Assembly: GCF_030440425.1 (NCBI RefSeq)
Contig: NZ_CP098023.1
Location: 2,035,501-2,099,500, forward strand
DNA from: Microbulbifer sp. MI-G
Lineage (GTDB): Bacteria > Pseudomonadota > Gammaproteobacteria > Pseudomonadales > Cellvibrionaceae
Length of the DNA stretch: 64,000 nt
Direction of reading: 5' to 3'
Below, piece by piece: positions 1 to 9,510 of the stretch. The stretch's first letter is position 1, and every line of letters starts with the position of its first letter. The notes beneath the pieces are model-generated. The model searched no databases, was not told where the DNA came from, and was given only the letters and a program-made list of their open reading frames with translations. The position numbers and the translations under genes are program-made.

Positions 1-689
1 CTGTACACCTGCATCCCGGCCAGCAGATGATTTTGGATCTCTTGTGCGCAAAGGTCCTGATTCTTGCAGCGGATCACACTGCCACTGTCTTTGGGATTGC
101 GCAGTTCACACTCATGCTCGAAATCAAACTGTGCTGGTGCCTGCGATGTGGCGAGCCAATGGGTCATGGCCTGCTGCGGCAGGTTTTTGGCGGAGAGTGG
201 GACCACAGCGAGGCTGCCGATGGCCTCGCGGAGGTTTTCCAGTAACTCCTCTGCGGCAGAAGCGGAAGAGGCATCAATTACCACCCAGTTGGACCGGGGG
301 GAGAGGTAGGCGAAGTGCAAGCGGGAGCGCGCGAAGGCTTGGGGGCGCATCTCCAGCAGGACATCGTCCTTGAGGTTTTGCCGCTCCTTGCGGCCTACCT
401 GGCGGGATTCCCTGTCGCTGATAGCCTGTGCCAGCGCCTCCACGCGTTCATTGACCACTGCGGCGGGAAGGATCTTCTCCTGCTTTTGGGCACAGATCAT
501 GAGATATCCATTGGTGGCGTGCACGAGCTGGTTGCCGTGCCGGCCCAGAGGGGGTACCCACCCGTAGCGGACAGAATCCTGACTTCCGCAGGGAGAGAAT
601 GCATGCGGCTCCAGCCATTGGTTGAGTGTTTCGGCGTTGAGGGTGAATTCTCTGGTTAAGCGATAAATACGAAGGTTTTTAAACCACAT
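1..689 (-). CDS. rdgC: Recombination-associated protein RdgC (5' part, runs off the window)
   Basis: About 229 N-terminal residues are visible; the C-terminal part lies beyond base 1. The start is the ATG at 689, giving a protein beginning MWFKNLRIYRLTREF, which matches the RdgC N-terminus. Further family signatures follow: FSPCGSQD near residue 30, GWVPPLG near 40, ICAQKQEKILP near 65, and a VIRCKNQDL segment near 210. RdgC is a ring-shaped, non-specific DNA-binding protein of the nucleoid that restrains RecA-mediated recombination. It is encoded alone here, with the phosphatase gene downstream of its promoter side facing the same way. Assignment is from recognised sequence similarity; only completeness is uncertain. 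Confidence 0.93.
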   Translation of the reverse strand, partial: MWFKNLRIYRLTREFTLNAETLNQWLEPHAFSPCGSQDSVRYGWVPPLGRHGNQLVHATNGYLMICAQKQEKILPAAVVNERVEALAQAISDRESRQVGRKERQNLKDDVLLEMRPQAFARSRLHFAYLSPRSNWVVIDASSASAAEELLENLREAIGSLAVVPLSAKNLPQQAMTHWLATSQAPAQFDFEHECELRNPKDSGSVIRCKNQDLCAQEIQNHLLAGMQVY

Positions 690-944
690 ACAGCTGGCCA
701 TCTGTTATGAGTTGCGTGTGAAGCTGCAATTATGCGAAAACAGGTGTGACACAGCCAGTGTATTCTTCATGCGTACCGGGTTGGTTATTTCTTGTACTGC
801 TGCGCCGATTTGGAGGGTTGTGCTGAGGCTTCGGTACCCAGGGCACCACAGTGGAATGGCGTGAAAAGCCAAGCCAACAGCGCGCCCTTTTTTTCAAAGA
901 GGGTGTTCTCTATGTTACTCAGGCAGCCCCCAAGAGTGTGTGGT

Positions 945-2084
945 TTATTGCGTGTCAGTTTTACGGAGGATTCTGGCGATTACCGGACCGGCACGCTTGT
1001 CAAAATCACCGGGGGTAAAGCCCAGTAGTCTCAATGCGGTTGCTGCCACCTGATCCTGATACAGGGTTGCGCCGCCGGAAACCTCACCGATGTGCTTGAT
1101 ATCCGGACCCAGTGCTGCCATCCAGATCTCGTTGGAACCGGGTATTCCCCCCTTGTGCGGGTGATCCTTTTTGCCGAGAAACTGGGTGAGTGCCGGCCCG
1201 CTGGCATGGTGCGGCCAGGTTTCAGCCGTATTGCCGCGCCCGTGGTCCACTGTGACAAGCAGGTTGGTATTATCCCGGTAGCCTTCAATCGTTTGCAGGG
1301 TATTCCACAGATCCGCCAGGATAGCATCACTGCGATGAGCAGACTGCAGATACTGGTGATACTGTTCATCGTGGGCGAAATCATCGGTCTCCCCCAGGGC
1401 GATGTAGAGCACTTTCGGTTTTTTCTGAATCAGGTATTCCTTCGCCAGGCCATAGGTGAAGGCATCGGGGCGTACGTCCTTCCAGAAAATCGGCAACTGG
1501 CCTTGCAGTTCATTCAAAAAACGGGCGCGCATCGATAGCTGTGGCCAGATGGCGGGTTCCAGCCCGGCATTGACAAAAATACCGCTGCGTTCCCGGTTAA
1601 TAATGGCAGAAAAAACACCCCAGCTGCCAAACGCAGCGATATTTCTTTTGAAGCCGGGTTTTTTATGCAGCCATTCCAGAAAAGTGATATTGACATTGGG
1701 TATGGCCTCATTGGATTGGATGTTTGGGTCGGCGCGTCCGGTGAGTATTTCGTTGTAACCGGGGTAGGAAAACCACCAATTATTGGTAACACTCGCCCGG
1801 GATCCTCTATTGCGGTTGCCGGCGAGCACCCCGTGCTGTTCTACTGTGCTCCATATAAACGGCAGGAGCTTTTGACGTTTTTCCTGGGCAGACTTTCCCC
1901 CAAATTGCTCGATCAGTTGGGCCCTGTTTTCGGTGTATTTGTCGTGTTGGATAAGCTCCGGATCGTAGCCCGAAAAGACCTCCTGCCAGCGTAAACCGTC
2001 GATCGTCACCAACACCAGGTGATCGGCAGCGTGGACATGGGTGCAAAGTATTACTCCCAGCAGCGATATCCATACTTTGTGCAT
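945..2084 (-). CDS. Exported alkaline-phosphatase-superfamily hydrolase (phosphodiesterase/phosphatase-like)
   Basis: A 379-residue protein with an N-terminal signal peptide (residues 1-19, ending in HVHAA) and an alkaline phosphatase/nucleotide pyrophosphatase fold. Metal-binding motifs are visible: TIDG (Asp29), GETDDFAHD (Asp234/235, His238) and TVDHGRG (Asp280, His281), with His292/293 following. The nucleophile region is WFSYPGYNEILTG, where Ser106 takes the place where nucleotide pyrophosphatases have Thr. The substrate is not clear: a phosphomonoester, phosphodiester or phosphonate are all possible in this superfamily. It lies 286 bp downstream of a TonB receptor on the same strand, so it may process what that receptor imports. 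Function class is fairly sure, substrate unknown. Confidence 0.75.
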   Translation of the reverse strand: MHKVWISLLGVILCTHVHAADHLVLVTIDGLRWQEVFSGYDPELIQHDKYTENRAQLIEQFGGKSAQEKRQKLLPFIWSTVEQHGVLAGNRNRGSRASVTNNWWFSYPGYNEILTGRADPNIQSNEAIPNVNITFLEWLHKKPGFKRNIAAFGSWGVFSAIINRERSGIFVNAGLEPAIWPQLSMRARFLNELQGQLPIFWKDVRPDAFTYGLAKEYLIQKKPKVLYIALGETDDFAHDEQYHQYLQSAHRSDAILADLWNTLQTIEGYRDNTNLLVTVDHGRGNTAETWPHHASGPALTQFLGKKDHPHKGGIPGSNEIWMAALGPDIKHIGEVSGGATLYQDQVAATALRLLGFTPGDFDKRAGPVIARILRKTDTQ

Positions 2085-2370
2085 TGAGCCTGTCTCCCGC
2101 GGGAATTGTGCCCGCTTTCATTTTTATCTTATCCTGGTATATGGCTATACAGCTTGGTGCCTGCCGGATTCTTTACAAACACGCTTTGATGCCGGTTGTG
2201 GAGTCGGCTCAGAAGTCTCTCTGCGATGGATGGGGCAATCAAAGAGCGCGCCTGCTGATCTGGCAGCGCTCCTTGAAATACCCACCCGGTTGTAAAAATA
2301 CCTCTATCCCGGCGGTCCGCCCCAATCCGGGGACGGCGGTAGGTACTGTGTGACTTGCCGATGTGCTTTC

Positions 2371-4728
2371 TCAGAAATCCACAGAGGCTGAGAGCGAGAG
2401 CGTGCGGGGTGCGCCGATCCAGGCACCTCCGGATACCACGGTGCCCAGATAGTCGGTATCGAACAGGTTGTTAACCACGAGGTTCAGGTTCACCGCAGTC
2501 AGCGCCGGGTTAATCTCTATGAGGTTAATGCCAATGTAGGCATCGGTGGTGATATAGGCATCGGCCACCCAAGTATTATTGGTATCCACATAGCGATCTC
2601 CGGTGAACTTGCTGGAAACACCGCCGTACAAGAGTTCTGAATTCCAGTCCAGTCCCACCACAAACAGCTGCTCCGGGATGCCGACTACCGTATTACCGGG
2701 AGTGATACCCTGGGCTTCATCGACTGCGGCATCCCCTGAGCCGAGGTAGGTGGCATTGATCAGGGTATAGGATGTGTAGAGATTGAAGGACTCTCCGAGG
2801 TCATAGTCCAGCAATAATTCCAGGCCATTTGATTCGATACCACCGGCATTGAAGTAAGTGCCATTGGTACCGATCAGGTAATTGGGGCCTGTGGTGGTAT
2901 TGTTGTCCAGGAAAATAATCCGGTTTTCAAATTGATTCTCGAAATAGGTGGCGGTAGCTGTGAAGCTATCCCCAGTGTAGCGCAGGCCAAGTTCAATGGT
3001 TTCCGAAGTTTCGGGGTCGATATTGTCCAGGTCCGAATCTGGACGTTCGAGCACACTGTCTCCTATTGCCTTAAAGTTCTCCGCGTATCCGGCAAACAGT
3101 TCAGTGTTTTCTAATGGGGTTGCCCAGAGCAGTCCTGCGGAGATCAAAATATCGGAGTCGGAATTGATACCCACATCAGGTGATGCGCCGAAAAAATCCT
3201 CCCGCTGAACATCCACGAAGAACTGCTTGGCTCCCAGTGTCAGGGTGATTGCGTCGATAACCAGAGCGTCCTGCAGATACCACTGGCGGGTTTCCTGAGG
3301 GTAGCTGCGATCGTACTGCACCCAGTAAGGCGCTGCATCAAAATCGGCACTGCGGGTGGCATCGGTGATTTTGTGCCAATCGCGGTGCTCGTCACGCGTG
3401 GCGTCTTCGTACCAGAGGCCGCCGCGCAACTCGTGCTCGAAGCCGGCGATCAGACCATTGTAGGTAAAGTCCGCTATCAGGCCGGTCCGTTTCTTCTTGT
3501 AGTGGGTGTGACGGTAGGACATAACCGGGATAGCATTTGCGGGATAGCATGCTGGGTCATACTCCGGTCCCGACTGGCCGTAGATATTGACAACTGAAGA
3601 AATGCAGCCGTCTATAGGTGTGAGCGCATTGCCATTGGCATCCACATAGAAAATCTGCCCTGTCTGAAGGCCACCATAAGCGGTGGAACCGCCGAGGAAT
3701 TCCGACTGGCCTGCATTTCCATCATCGGTGATGTCCACCAGATAGGGGGGAACCCAATCGCCGCGTCCCGAATTGGTGTGGTAATAGAGCCCGGCATGCA
3801 GGTTAAGACGTTCCGTGAGGTCATACTCGAATTGCGAATAGGCCAGCAGGTTCTTGCGCAGGGTAGACCAGCCACGGCGGTAGAGTTGATCGATATAGGG
3901 GATGCCTACCCATTTTCCGCGCAAAAAGTCGTCTTCCGGGAATTCCTTAAACTGCGTTTCGGAATAAATACGCTGGTAGTTGTTTTCGTGAATGTCATCA
4001 TAGGAAACGTAGGTGTTGACAGTGCCATTTTCCAGTGTTGTGACCAGTTTTGCAGCAATATGCTCGCGTTCGTTTTGCGCGGTTTCGGTGATCCAGTCAG
4101 TGGCTTCCTGGTTGGCGTAGGAGATCCACGCTTTACTGTTGCCGGCAAAGGTACCGGTGTCGAACCGATAATAGAAGCGCCGGGCATCGAACTCGCCTGC
4201 GGAAAGCTCCATGCGGCTGCGGCGTGTGTCCACGGGGTCTTGGCTGCGGTAATCAATAGTGCCACCCAAGGCATCCAGAGAGCGGGAGGCAATATCCGAA
4301 GTGCCCTGAGAAACCTCTATGGAGGCGAGGTTGGCGGGGTCGATAAAGCGGTTGGCCTTGGCGCCGCCACCATAGTTGGAACCGCCATTGGGGATGCCAT
4401 CAATGGTAGTGCCAATTTGCTGCTCATCCAGGCTGATAGTAAAGCCGCGCACACTGATATTGGTAGACCAGTCATCAAAGCCATAGGCATCCCCCTCGTT
4501 GACGGAAACACCGGGCAAATTATCGATCAGGGCGTTGACACTGGTAATGGAGGACTGCTGCTTGCGCATGGCCTCGGATACTGCGCTGCTGTTAAAAGTG
4601 GCACCCGTACCCAGCACAACGACCTCCTCCAGCTGACCGTCGTCTGCCGGTTCGGCCAGCGATTGATTCGCGGCGATCAGCGTGGTTAGGGAAATGGCAG
4701 AAGCCAGGCAGGTTTTTCTGGAATTCAT
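2371..4728 (-). CDS. TonB-dependent outer membrane receptor
   Basis: A 785-residue outer membrane receptor. The start at 4728 is preferred over an in-frame ATG 30 bases upstream because AGGGG lies seven bases before it and the protein then opens with a normal signal peptide ending in NQSLAEP. The TonB box region is EEVVVLG near residue 35. The plug domain carries DNLPGVSV and NISVRGF, followed by IEVSQGTSDI, typical of the plug. The rest has the aromatic-rich alternating pattern of a 22-strand barrel and ends in Phe (SASVDF). It imports a siderophore, vitamin or oligosaccharide using TonB energy; the ligand cannot be told from sequence. The phosphatase gene downstream may be cotranscribed. 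Confidence 0.9.
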   Translation of the reverse strand: MNSRKTCLASAISLTTLIAANQSLAEPADDGQLEEVVVLGTGATFNSSAVSEAMRKQQSSITSVNALIDNLPGVSVNEGDAYGFDDWSTNISVRGFTISLDEQQIGTTIDGIPNGGSNYGGGAKANRFIDPANLASIEVSQGTSDIASRSLDALGGTIDYRSQDPVDTRRSRMELSAGEFDARRFYYRFDTGTFAGNSKAWISYANQEATDWITETAQNEREHIAAKLVTTLENGTVNTYVSYDDIHENNYQRIYSETQFKEFPEDDFLRGKWVGIPYIDQLYRRGWSTLRKNLLAYSQFEYDLTERLNLHAGLYYHTNSGRGDWVPPYLVDITDDGNAGQSEFLGGSTAYGGLQTGQIFYVDANGNALTPIDGCISSVVNIYGQSGPEYDPACYPANAIPVMSYRHTHYKKKRTGLIADFTYNGLIAGFEHELRGGLWYEDATRDEHRDWHKITDATRSADFDAAPYWVQYDRSYPQETRQWYLQDALVIDAITLTLGAKQFFVDVQREDFFGASPDVGINSDSDILISAGLLWATPLENTELFAGYAENFKAIGDSVLERPDSDLDNIDPETSETIELGLRYTGDSFTATATYFENQFENRIIFLDNNTTTGPNYLIGTNGTYFNAGGIESNGLELLLDYDLGESFNLYTSYTLINATYLGSGDAAVDEAQGITPGNTVVGIPEQLFVVGLDWNSELLYGGVSSKFTGDRYVDTNNTWVADAYITTDAYIGINLIEINPALTAVNLNLVVNNLFDTDYLGTVVSGGAWIGAPRTLSLSASVDF

Positions 4729-5091
4729 CGGGGTACCCCTGTTAGTCGTATATGGCAATTCGAAAGCCGGGTCCTATGTGCCCGGTCTGGTTTGCCCGCG
4801 TACATTGAAGCGTCTTGATGAACGATTCATTACAGCCAAATTAAACTCTCTTGAAGGGCTTTTGCTTGCGGTCTGTACCATTGATTGAGTGAGTAAGGGG
4901 AGTGTTGGTTGCCCTCTGCGAACACAGGCCATTGCCACTAGGAAAGCGGACGTTTTAAAGGATTGGCATGATAGGAAAGCAAGATCGGCGCAAGTACACG
5001 GGGTCGAGACAAACCCGTTTTGAGAGCCGGCAACCTGGCAGGAAGTTGGTATCCAGGGCTGGCTCTGGTCAGCCCCGGCAACAGGGAGTTG
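4729..5091. other. Intergenic region upstream of the TonB receptor
   Basis: 363 bases between the receptor start and the end of the next minus-strand gene. It should hold the receptor promoter on the minus strand. I see no convincing ORF, no long inverted repeat and no recognisable Fur-box-like palindrome here. Confidence 0.4.
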
Positions 5092-5430
5092 TTAATTGGC
5101 TACCTTGAGGGATATCCCTGTGCAGGCCTCTATGGCGCTCCAAAGAACACCGACGATCGCATTCCAAACTTTCTCGATAGTCACAGCGAGCAGGCCACGC
5201 AGGGTCTTGGCAAAATTCAGGGCCATGTCCTCCAGAGAGTCCAGAAAATAGTCCCGTAAGTCTTCGTTGATTTCTCTGTTCAGAATGGCTTTGGTAATCA
5301 ACTGAGCCTGCAGAGCCAGGGCCGACAATTGGCGCTCTGAGAAACCGCGAATTTCAGTGATGTCGTGGGCGATAATGGTGGAAGCTGTATCTTTAATATT
5401 GGAGATCAGTTGGTTAACGTCAAGTGACAT
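5092..5430 (-). CDS. Uncharacterised small helical protein
   Basis: A 112-residue protein that I do not recognise. It is almost entirely predicted amphipathic helix and has no signal peptide at the N-terminus. The segment from residue 78 to 108 (RGLLAVTIEKVWNAIVGVLW and onward) is hydrophobic enough to associate with or cross a membrane. It starts 10 bases after the stop of the lipoprotein gene at 5441-5941 on the same strand, so the two are very likely one operon and may act together at the envelope. No catalytic motif is visible. Confidence 0.55.
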   Translation of the reverse strand: MSLDVNQLISNIKDTASTIIAHDITEIRGFSERQLSALALQAQLITKAILNREINEDLRDYFLDSLEDMALNFAKTLRGLLAVTIEKVWNAIVGVLWSAIEACTGISLKVAN

Positions 5431-5440
5431 GTTGAAGTCC

Positions 5441-5941
5441 TCAGCGATGTAAAAACGATTCGTAGGTGAGTGCCTGGTCCATGGAGATCAACACCTCATT
5501 CTTAAACAGTGCAACCGCACCGGCGTGCAGCCCCTTGTCTTCGTCCTCCTCGCGCATTCTACTCAGGCTGGTTGAAATCCTCTGCAGACAAGTGACACTG
5601 GGCGGCTGTTCCTCAAAGAGGATATTCGCCTGTGTTGCATCCAGATAGTGATTAATCTTTTTTAGGGTATCCCGATTGGGGACAGGGCGGGTGTTTGACT
5701 GCATGGCCAGTGCTTCAATCCTGCCAATCAGTGCATGATAGTTCCCATTTCTCTCTGTATAGGTGTTCTTATTGGTGCCATGGGCCACTGAAGAGAAAAA
5801 CTGCATCAACTCGACATTGACTTCGGTGAGATCAGAATAGAGTTCAGCATCGTATCTGGGTGCCAGCTGTGTGCAACTACTGACCAGGAGCGTCAGAAGA
5901 AAGAGCAGTGCCAGCACTATCTTGGGATGATTGGAATACAT
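5441..5941 (-). CDS. Uncharacterised lipoprotein
   Basis: A 166-residue protein with a clear lipoprotein signal: a hydrophobic stretch from about residue 8 to 21 followed by the lipobox LVSSC at residues 19-23. The +2 residue is Thr, so retention in the outer membrane is expected. The mature part is polar and helical with a single further Cys in VTCLQ. I do not recognise a family. It is the first gene of a probable two-gene operon with the helical protein at 5092-5430. The start ATG at 5941 follows AAGGAAG (minus strand), a good ribosome site. Confidence 0.6.
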   Translation of the reverse strand: MYSNHPKIVLALLFLLTLLVSSCTQLAPRYDAELYSDLTEVNVELMQFFSSVAHGTNKNTYTERNGNYHALIGRIEALAMQSNTRPVPNRDTLKKINHYLDATQANILFEEQPPSVTCLQRISTSLSRMREEDEDKGLHAGAVALFKNEVLISMDQALTYESFLHR

Positions 5942-6145
5942 GGATACTTCCTTTGACTAAAGTGTATTTTTGGTATTTTCTGAGGTGATCCGTTACCCGC
6001 AGATACCCCGAAGCAGGAATAATACCGCGAACTGCGGGAAGAGATGTGCAATCAATAAAAAATAGATAGCTGGGGTTATGGGTGTTTTTCTCTGTGGGCC
6101 CGAAGTGGAGCCCTTAGAGGGCGGGCTCCACCACAGGAGGATAGG

Positions 6146-6844
6146 TTAGGGGTGGGTGAACTGAAGCCGGACCTTTTGCAGCCTCAAAAGATTGGTTGCG
6201 GCATCAAAGCGGATACGTGCCAGGTAATAACAGCTTTGGGTGTCGATTGGCCGTGCTGCCGTGCTGATTGCTGCGGACCCATTGGGGTTGTCAAGGCTTG
6301 TATCGGTGGCGACTGTTGTGAACGTGATGGCTCCGCCGGCGAAGTCAGGCTGACATATTTCGAAAAGAAATACCGCCATCATCGAATTGGGGTCATTGTC
6401 GGACCACCACCACCTGAGAAACTGTAATACGCCGCCGTTAGGCAGATCCTCAACTTGCGCGTCGGCGAAGCGCTCTGTACCGAGACGGCTGAGCTCAACC
6501 CCGTTTCCAGCCGAGTAGAGCCATTGCGAACCGGTAGTATCGACCCGGCCGATGAACTCCTTCGGTGAAACCGGTGAATAATCTGTGCTTCCAGATGGAA
6601 ACAGCATGGCCTGGATATCGGGGTCAACAGCTGGTGATGGACCTGAATCCAAACTGTCCCTCAGTGCAATGCCTGGCGCCATGTAGACGTTGTCTGCATC
6701 CCGCGCAAACCCCATTGCTTCGAGTGTAGCTGGGTCAGTCACGAGAATGTCATCGCTGGCAAGTGCTGCTTGAGCAGTGGTGGTGAGGCAGAAGCTTATT
6801 GCAAGGGCACAGCCAAGCCACGGGGTTTTAAGGTGTTTTAGCAT
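6146..6844 (-). CDS. Uncharacterised exported protein
   Basis: A 232-residue protein. The start at 6844 is chosen over an in-frame ATG 42 bases upstream because GGAAG sits eight bases ahead of it and the protein then begins with a normal signal peptide (MLKHLKTPW then a hydrophobic run, cleavage near TTAQAALA). The mature protein is acidic, with a Trp-rich patch (FLRWWWSDND) and two Cys (EICQPD and QSCYY) that could form a disulfide. No known domain is recognised. It stands alone between two intergenic regions, so neighbours give no hint of its role. Confidence 0.55.
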   Translation of the reverse strand: MLKHLKTPWLGCALAISFCLTTTAQAALASDDILVTDPATLEAMGFARDADNVYMAPGIALRDSLDSGPSPAVDPDIQAMLFPSGSTDYSPVSPKEFIGRVDTTGSQWLYSAGNGVELSRLGTERFADAQVEDLPNGGVLQFLRWWWSDNDPNSMMAVFLFEICQPDFAGGAITFTTVATDTSLDNPNGSAAISTAARPIDTQSCYYLARIRFDAATNLLRLQKVRLQFTHP

Positions 6845-7425
6845 CTTGTAATCTTCCCTGATGTTAAAAAAATTGATCCCCAACATTCCCTTTGGATATC
6901 TGTGCAGGTATGACTGAAATGATCCTGGTGATGTCAGGGGTTTTACACAATGATGACAATGATCGATCAGAGACAGGCAAATTGATTATCACCGATACCC
7001 GTCAAAGATGGTGAGAGTTCCTAACCTGCACGGGCTTGAATGCCTCCCCAAAGATTTGGTACATTTTTTTTCTGTGGGGTGTCCTGTGCAGGATTCTTTT
7101 GCCTGAAACCGGCCGATACCTACCACAGCACCACAATAGCATAGGTCCCCCTCCTTACCAATTTTTCAGCTGGATATTTCGCCTTTGTTCAATGTTGTAC
7201 GGGTGTCTTTATAGTAGCTAAGGGTTTGCCTATGGACTCGAGAAAACACTCTGGTGCTGATCGCAATGATCCCTGGCGGGAATCACAATGTTCTTTATTG
7301 TCATTGCAGTAACTTATCGCTATCACATGCATGTTTCATGATTCCAGGGGCAGAATCGACAATAGGGTTTGGGGATTTTTTTAAGAGGCTCGATCGAGTA
7401 ACAGCGGTCATGTGAGCGCCTGGCA
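6845..7425. other. 581-base region without a supported gene
   Basis: Lies between the 5' end of the exported protein gene and the 3' end of the multicopper oxidase gene, both minus strand. It is more AT-rich than its surroundings. It should contain the promoter of the exported protein and the oxidase terminator. A 61-codon plus-strand frame exists but lacks a ribosome site and has no recognisable product. I see nothing else in it. Confidence 0.4.
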
Positions 7426-9510
7426 CTAGGGCATTTTCGACGACGCTGATGCCCGCACCTCGAAGGGGCGCATCATATCGTAGTCCTCGTGGGAGAGCAG
7501 GTGGCAGTGCCAGACATAGATGCCCTCTCGATCAAAGTGGGCGATGACCCGGGTGACCTGGCCCGGTAGGGCTATAACCGTGTCCTTGGGGCCGCGCTCC
7601 TCGGCCCGCGGCGGAAGTAGTTCCCCGGTAAGCGCCTCGATTTTCAGCCGAGCACCCTGGAAAGACTTGTCGGTATGCAAGAATGGCTGGGACTTTGGAA
7701 TCAGCTTGCCCTTGAAGGGTTGGCGATCGAGCACCTGAAACTCGACCAGGTGAATATGGATGGGGTGTGCAGACCTGGTGGGATTGTAGATTTCCCAAAT
7801 TTCAACTGCGTTGTGCGCAACAATCTCCGTCGCAGGGTCTCCGAAGAACAGAGAACCGTCGCGCAGGGTGCCGAGCAGCAGGAGGTTGCGACCGTAGGGG
7901 TCATCCAGGCGGAAAGTGGCCAGCTGCCGCGAGCGGCTTGCCTGGGCTTCGGTCAATCTGTGGAGCGGCGGACGCAGGGGGGTGTCGGCCTTGAGCTTAA
8001 GGTCCCCCACCAATGCCCGTGGCTCATCCCTGGCATTGGTGGCAGATCCAGTGGTCGGCATGACTTCAAATTGCAGCACCTGGCCGCTTGTCTGCGGATC
8101 GGTTGGCGGGGTGGTGCCGCCGCGACCGTCGCTCAACACACGGTTACCGCCACGGTTATACACCAGTGCGAGGGAGTGTTCGGGGTCCTGCGCCTCGACA
8201 AATCCTTTGAAGGGGACGTCGGGCCCGAAGTTGCGCATTATAAGCTTGCGACCCGAATACTGGCTGAAGTCCAAAAGCACATCCGCGCGCTCCGCGGGGG
8301 CCAACACCAGTTCAGACAGCCGGACAGGGCGGTCGAGAAATCCACCGTCGCTGCCGATCTGTAGAAACGGGATATCGCCGTCGATTTTGAGTACAAGCGT
8401 GCGCGTATCGGCAGCGTTTAACAGGCGCAGCCGATAGACGTGCGGGGAGACGCTGACCTTTGGCCAGACCATGCCGTTGACAACCATTACATTGCCGAAA
8501 AACTCATCCAGGTGTGAGGGGTCTGGCCAGTTGTCCTCCACGGCCCGGTGTAGAACCGGTGACGAAGGCTGGCCACGCCGCCCCGGAAAATAGAGTTGTC
8601 CCTCTTGGGTAAATAGGCGGTCTGCGATCGCGACAGCAATTGTGCGATGCTCGCCGGGCAACAATTTCTCGCGGATCAGCCGGTCCTCATTTTTATCGCC
8701 GATAAGATAAAAACCGAAAAGCCCGGCATAGTTGCTAAGGCGGGTCATACCCAGCGTGTGGTCGTGGTACCAAATCGTCGCGGCATCCTGGGAATTATCA
8801 TAGTGATAGGTTTTTTTCTTGAACAATGGACCCGTTTCTATATATCCCCGGGTGTACCATGCGAGTGGATTTCCGTCACTTTCCCACTCGCTGTGGCCAC
8901 CATGCAGGTGGATCACAATGGGCACCGCATCCGGATCCTTGGTACTGGCGAGATGAATGGAGCGGTCGACGGGAAAAAGGTGGGGGCCCGACAGTTCATT
9001 GAGCCACTGCACCGCAATTGGCCGGTCCGTGCGTGCCCGAAAGGTGGGGCCGGGGGAGTGGAGTTGTCCGGCGTACTCAAAGCCCCACACGGTTGTCATC
9101 AGACGCTCGCCGTCTCTATCGCGCAGGCCCATCCAAACGGGTCCGGAGCGGACGGACAGCTCGACCGGAGCAGAGCCTTCGTGCCGGATCTCGATGGGGC
9201 GCGGGAGCTCGTGGATGAATTTCTCGATCCCCATTGGATCGAGTAAAATCACCGGGCTTGAACCATTGACAGGCGGTGTTTCCTCCCCGAGAGCAGGTGT
9301 TGTTGAGAGTGAGGCAAGGAGGCCGCAGCATAGCAATACCCACCGCAACTCTGCCGCCCAGTCCGCATGGCCTGCCTTCTTGCTGGGATCAGAGGCTTGC
9401 CTATTGGGGCAGTGTTGTGCCTCGGGCAACCTGTCTCTCGGAGGTTTTCTGGCGGGTAGCTCTTTAAGCCAACCCCTCTGTGTGGCGGGCGCGAAGAGGA
9501 CTGTTACCAT
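7426..9510 (-). CDS. Multicopper oxidase, CotA/bilirubin oxidase-like
   Basis: A 694-residue multicopper oxidase with all four copper motifs: HLHGGH at 201-206, WYHDH at 247-251, HPIHIH at 582-587 and HCHLLSHED beginning at 668. The final motif carries the type 1 copper Cys669, and DYDMM supplies the axial Met. Such enzymes couple one-electron oxidation of phenols, pigments or metal ions to reduction of oxygen to water. The sequence around the motifs resembles CotA laccase, bilirubin oxidase and phenoxazinone synthase. The signal-like hydrophobic segment (about 57-73) is preceded by roughly 50 polar residues, unusual for this family, although AGGAT lies eight bases before the ATG at 9510. A shorter start at an internal TTG is possible. 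Confidence 0.88.
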   Translation of the reverse strand: MVTVLFAPATQRGWLKELPARKPPRDRLPEAQHCPNRQASDPSKKAGHADWAAELRWVLLCCGLLASLSTTPALGEETPPVNGSSPVILLDPMGIEKFIHELPRPIEIRHEGSAPVELSVRSGPVWMGLRDRDGERLMTTVWGFEYAGQLHSPGPTFRARTDRPIAVQWLNELSGPHLFPVDRSIHLASTKDPDAVPIVIHLHGGHSEWESDGNPLAWYTRGYIETGPLFKKKTYHYDNSQDAATIWYHDHTLGMTRLSNYAGLFGFYLIGDKNEDRLIREKLLPGEHRTIAVAIADRLFTQEGQLYFPGRRGQPSSPVLHRAVEDNWPDPSHLDEFFGNVMVVNGMVWPKVSVSPHVYRLRLLNAADTRTLVLKIDGDIPFLQIGSDGGFLDRPVRLSELVLAPAERADVLLDFSQYSGRKLIMRNFGPDVPFKGFVEAQDPEHSLALVYNRGGNRVLSDGRGGTTPPTDPQTSGQVLQFEVMPTTGSATNARDEPRALVGDLKLKADTPLRPPLHRLTEAQASRSRQLATFRLDDPYGRNLLLLGTLRDGSLFFGDPATEIVAHNAVEIWEIYNPTRSAHPIHIHLVEFQVLDRQPFKGKLIPKSQPFLHTDKSFQGARLKIEALTGELLPPRAEERGPKDTVIALPGQVTRVIAHFDREGIYVWHCHLLSHEDYDMMRPFEVRASASSKMP

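Noticed and set aside
3778..4689. 303-codon plus-strand frame inside the TonB receptor gene
   Set aside because: It is antisense to the receptor gene, whose protein has clear domains. The antisense product has no recognisable motif or ribosome site.
7036..7221. 61-codon plus-strand frame in the 581-base gap
   Set aside because: It lacks a ribosome site and shows a random, aromatic-rich composition.
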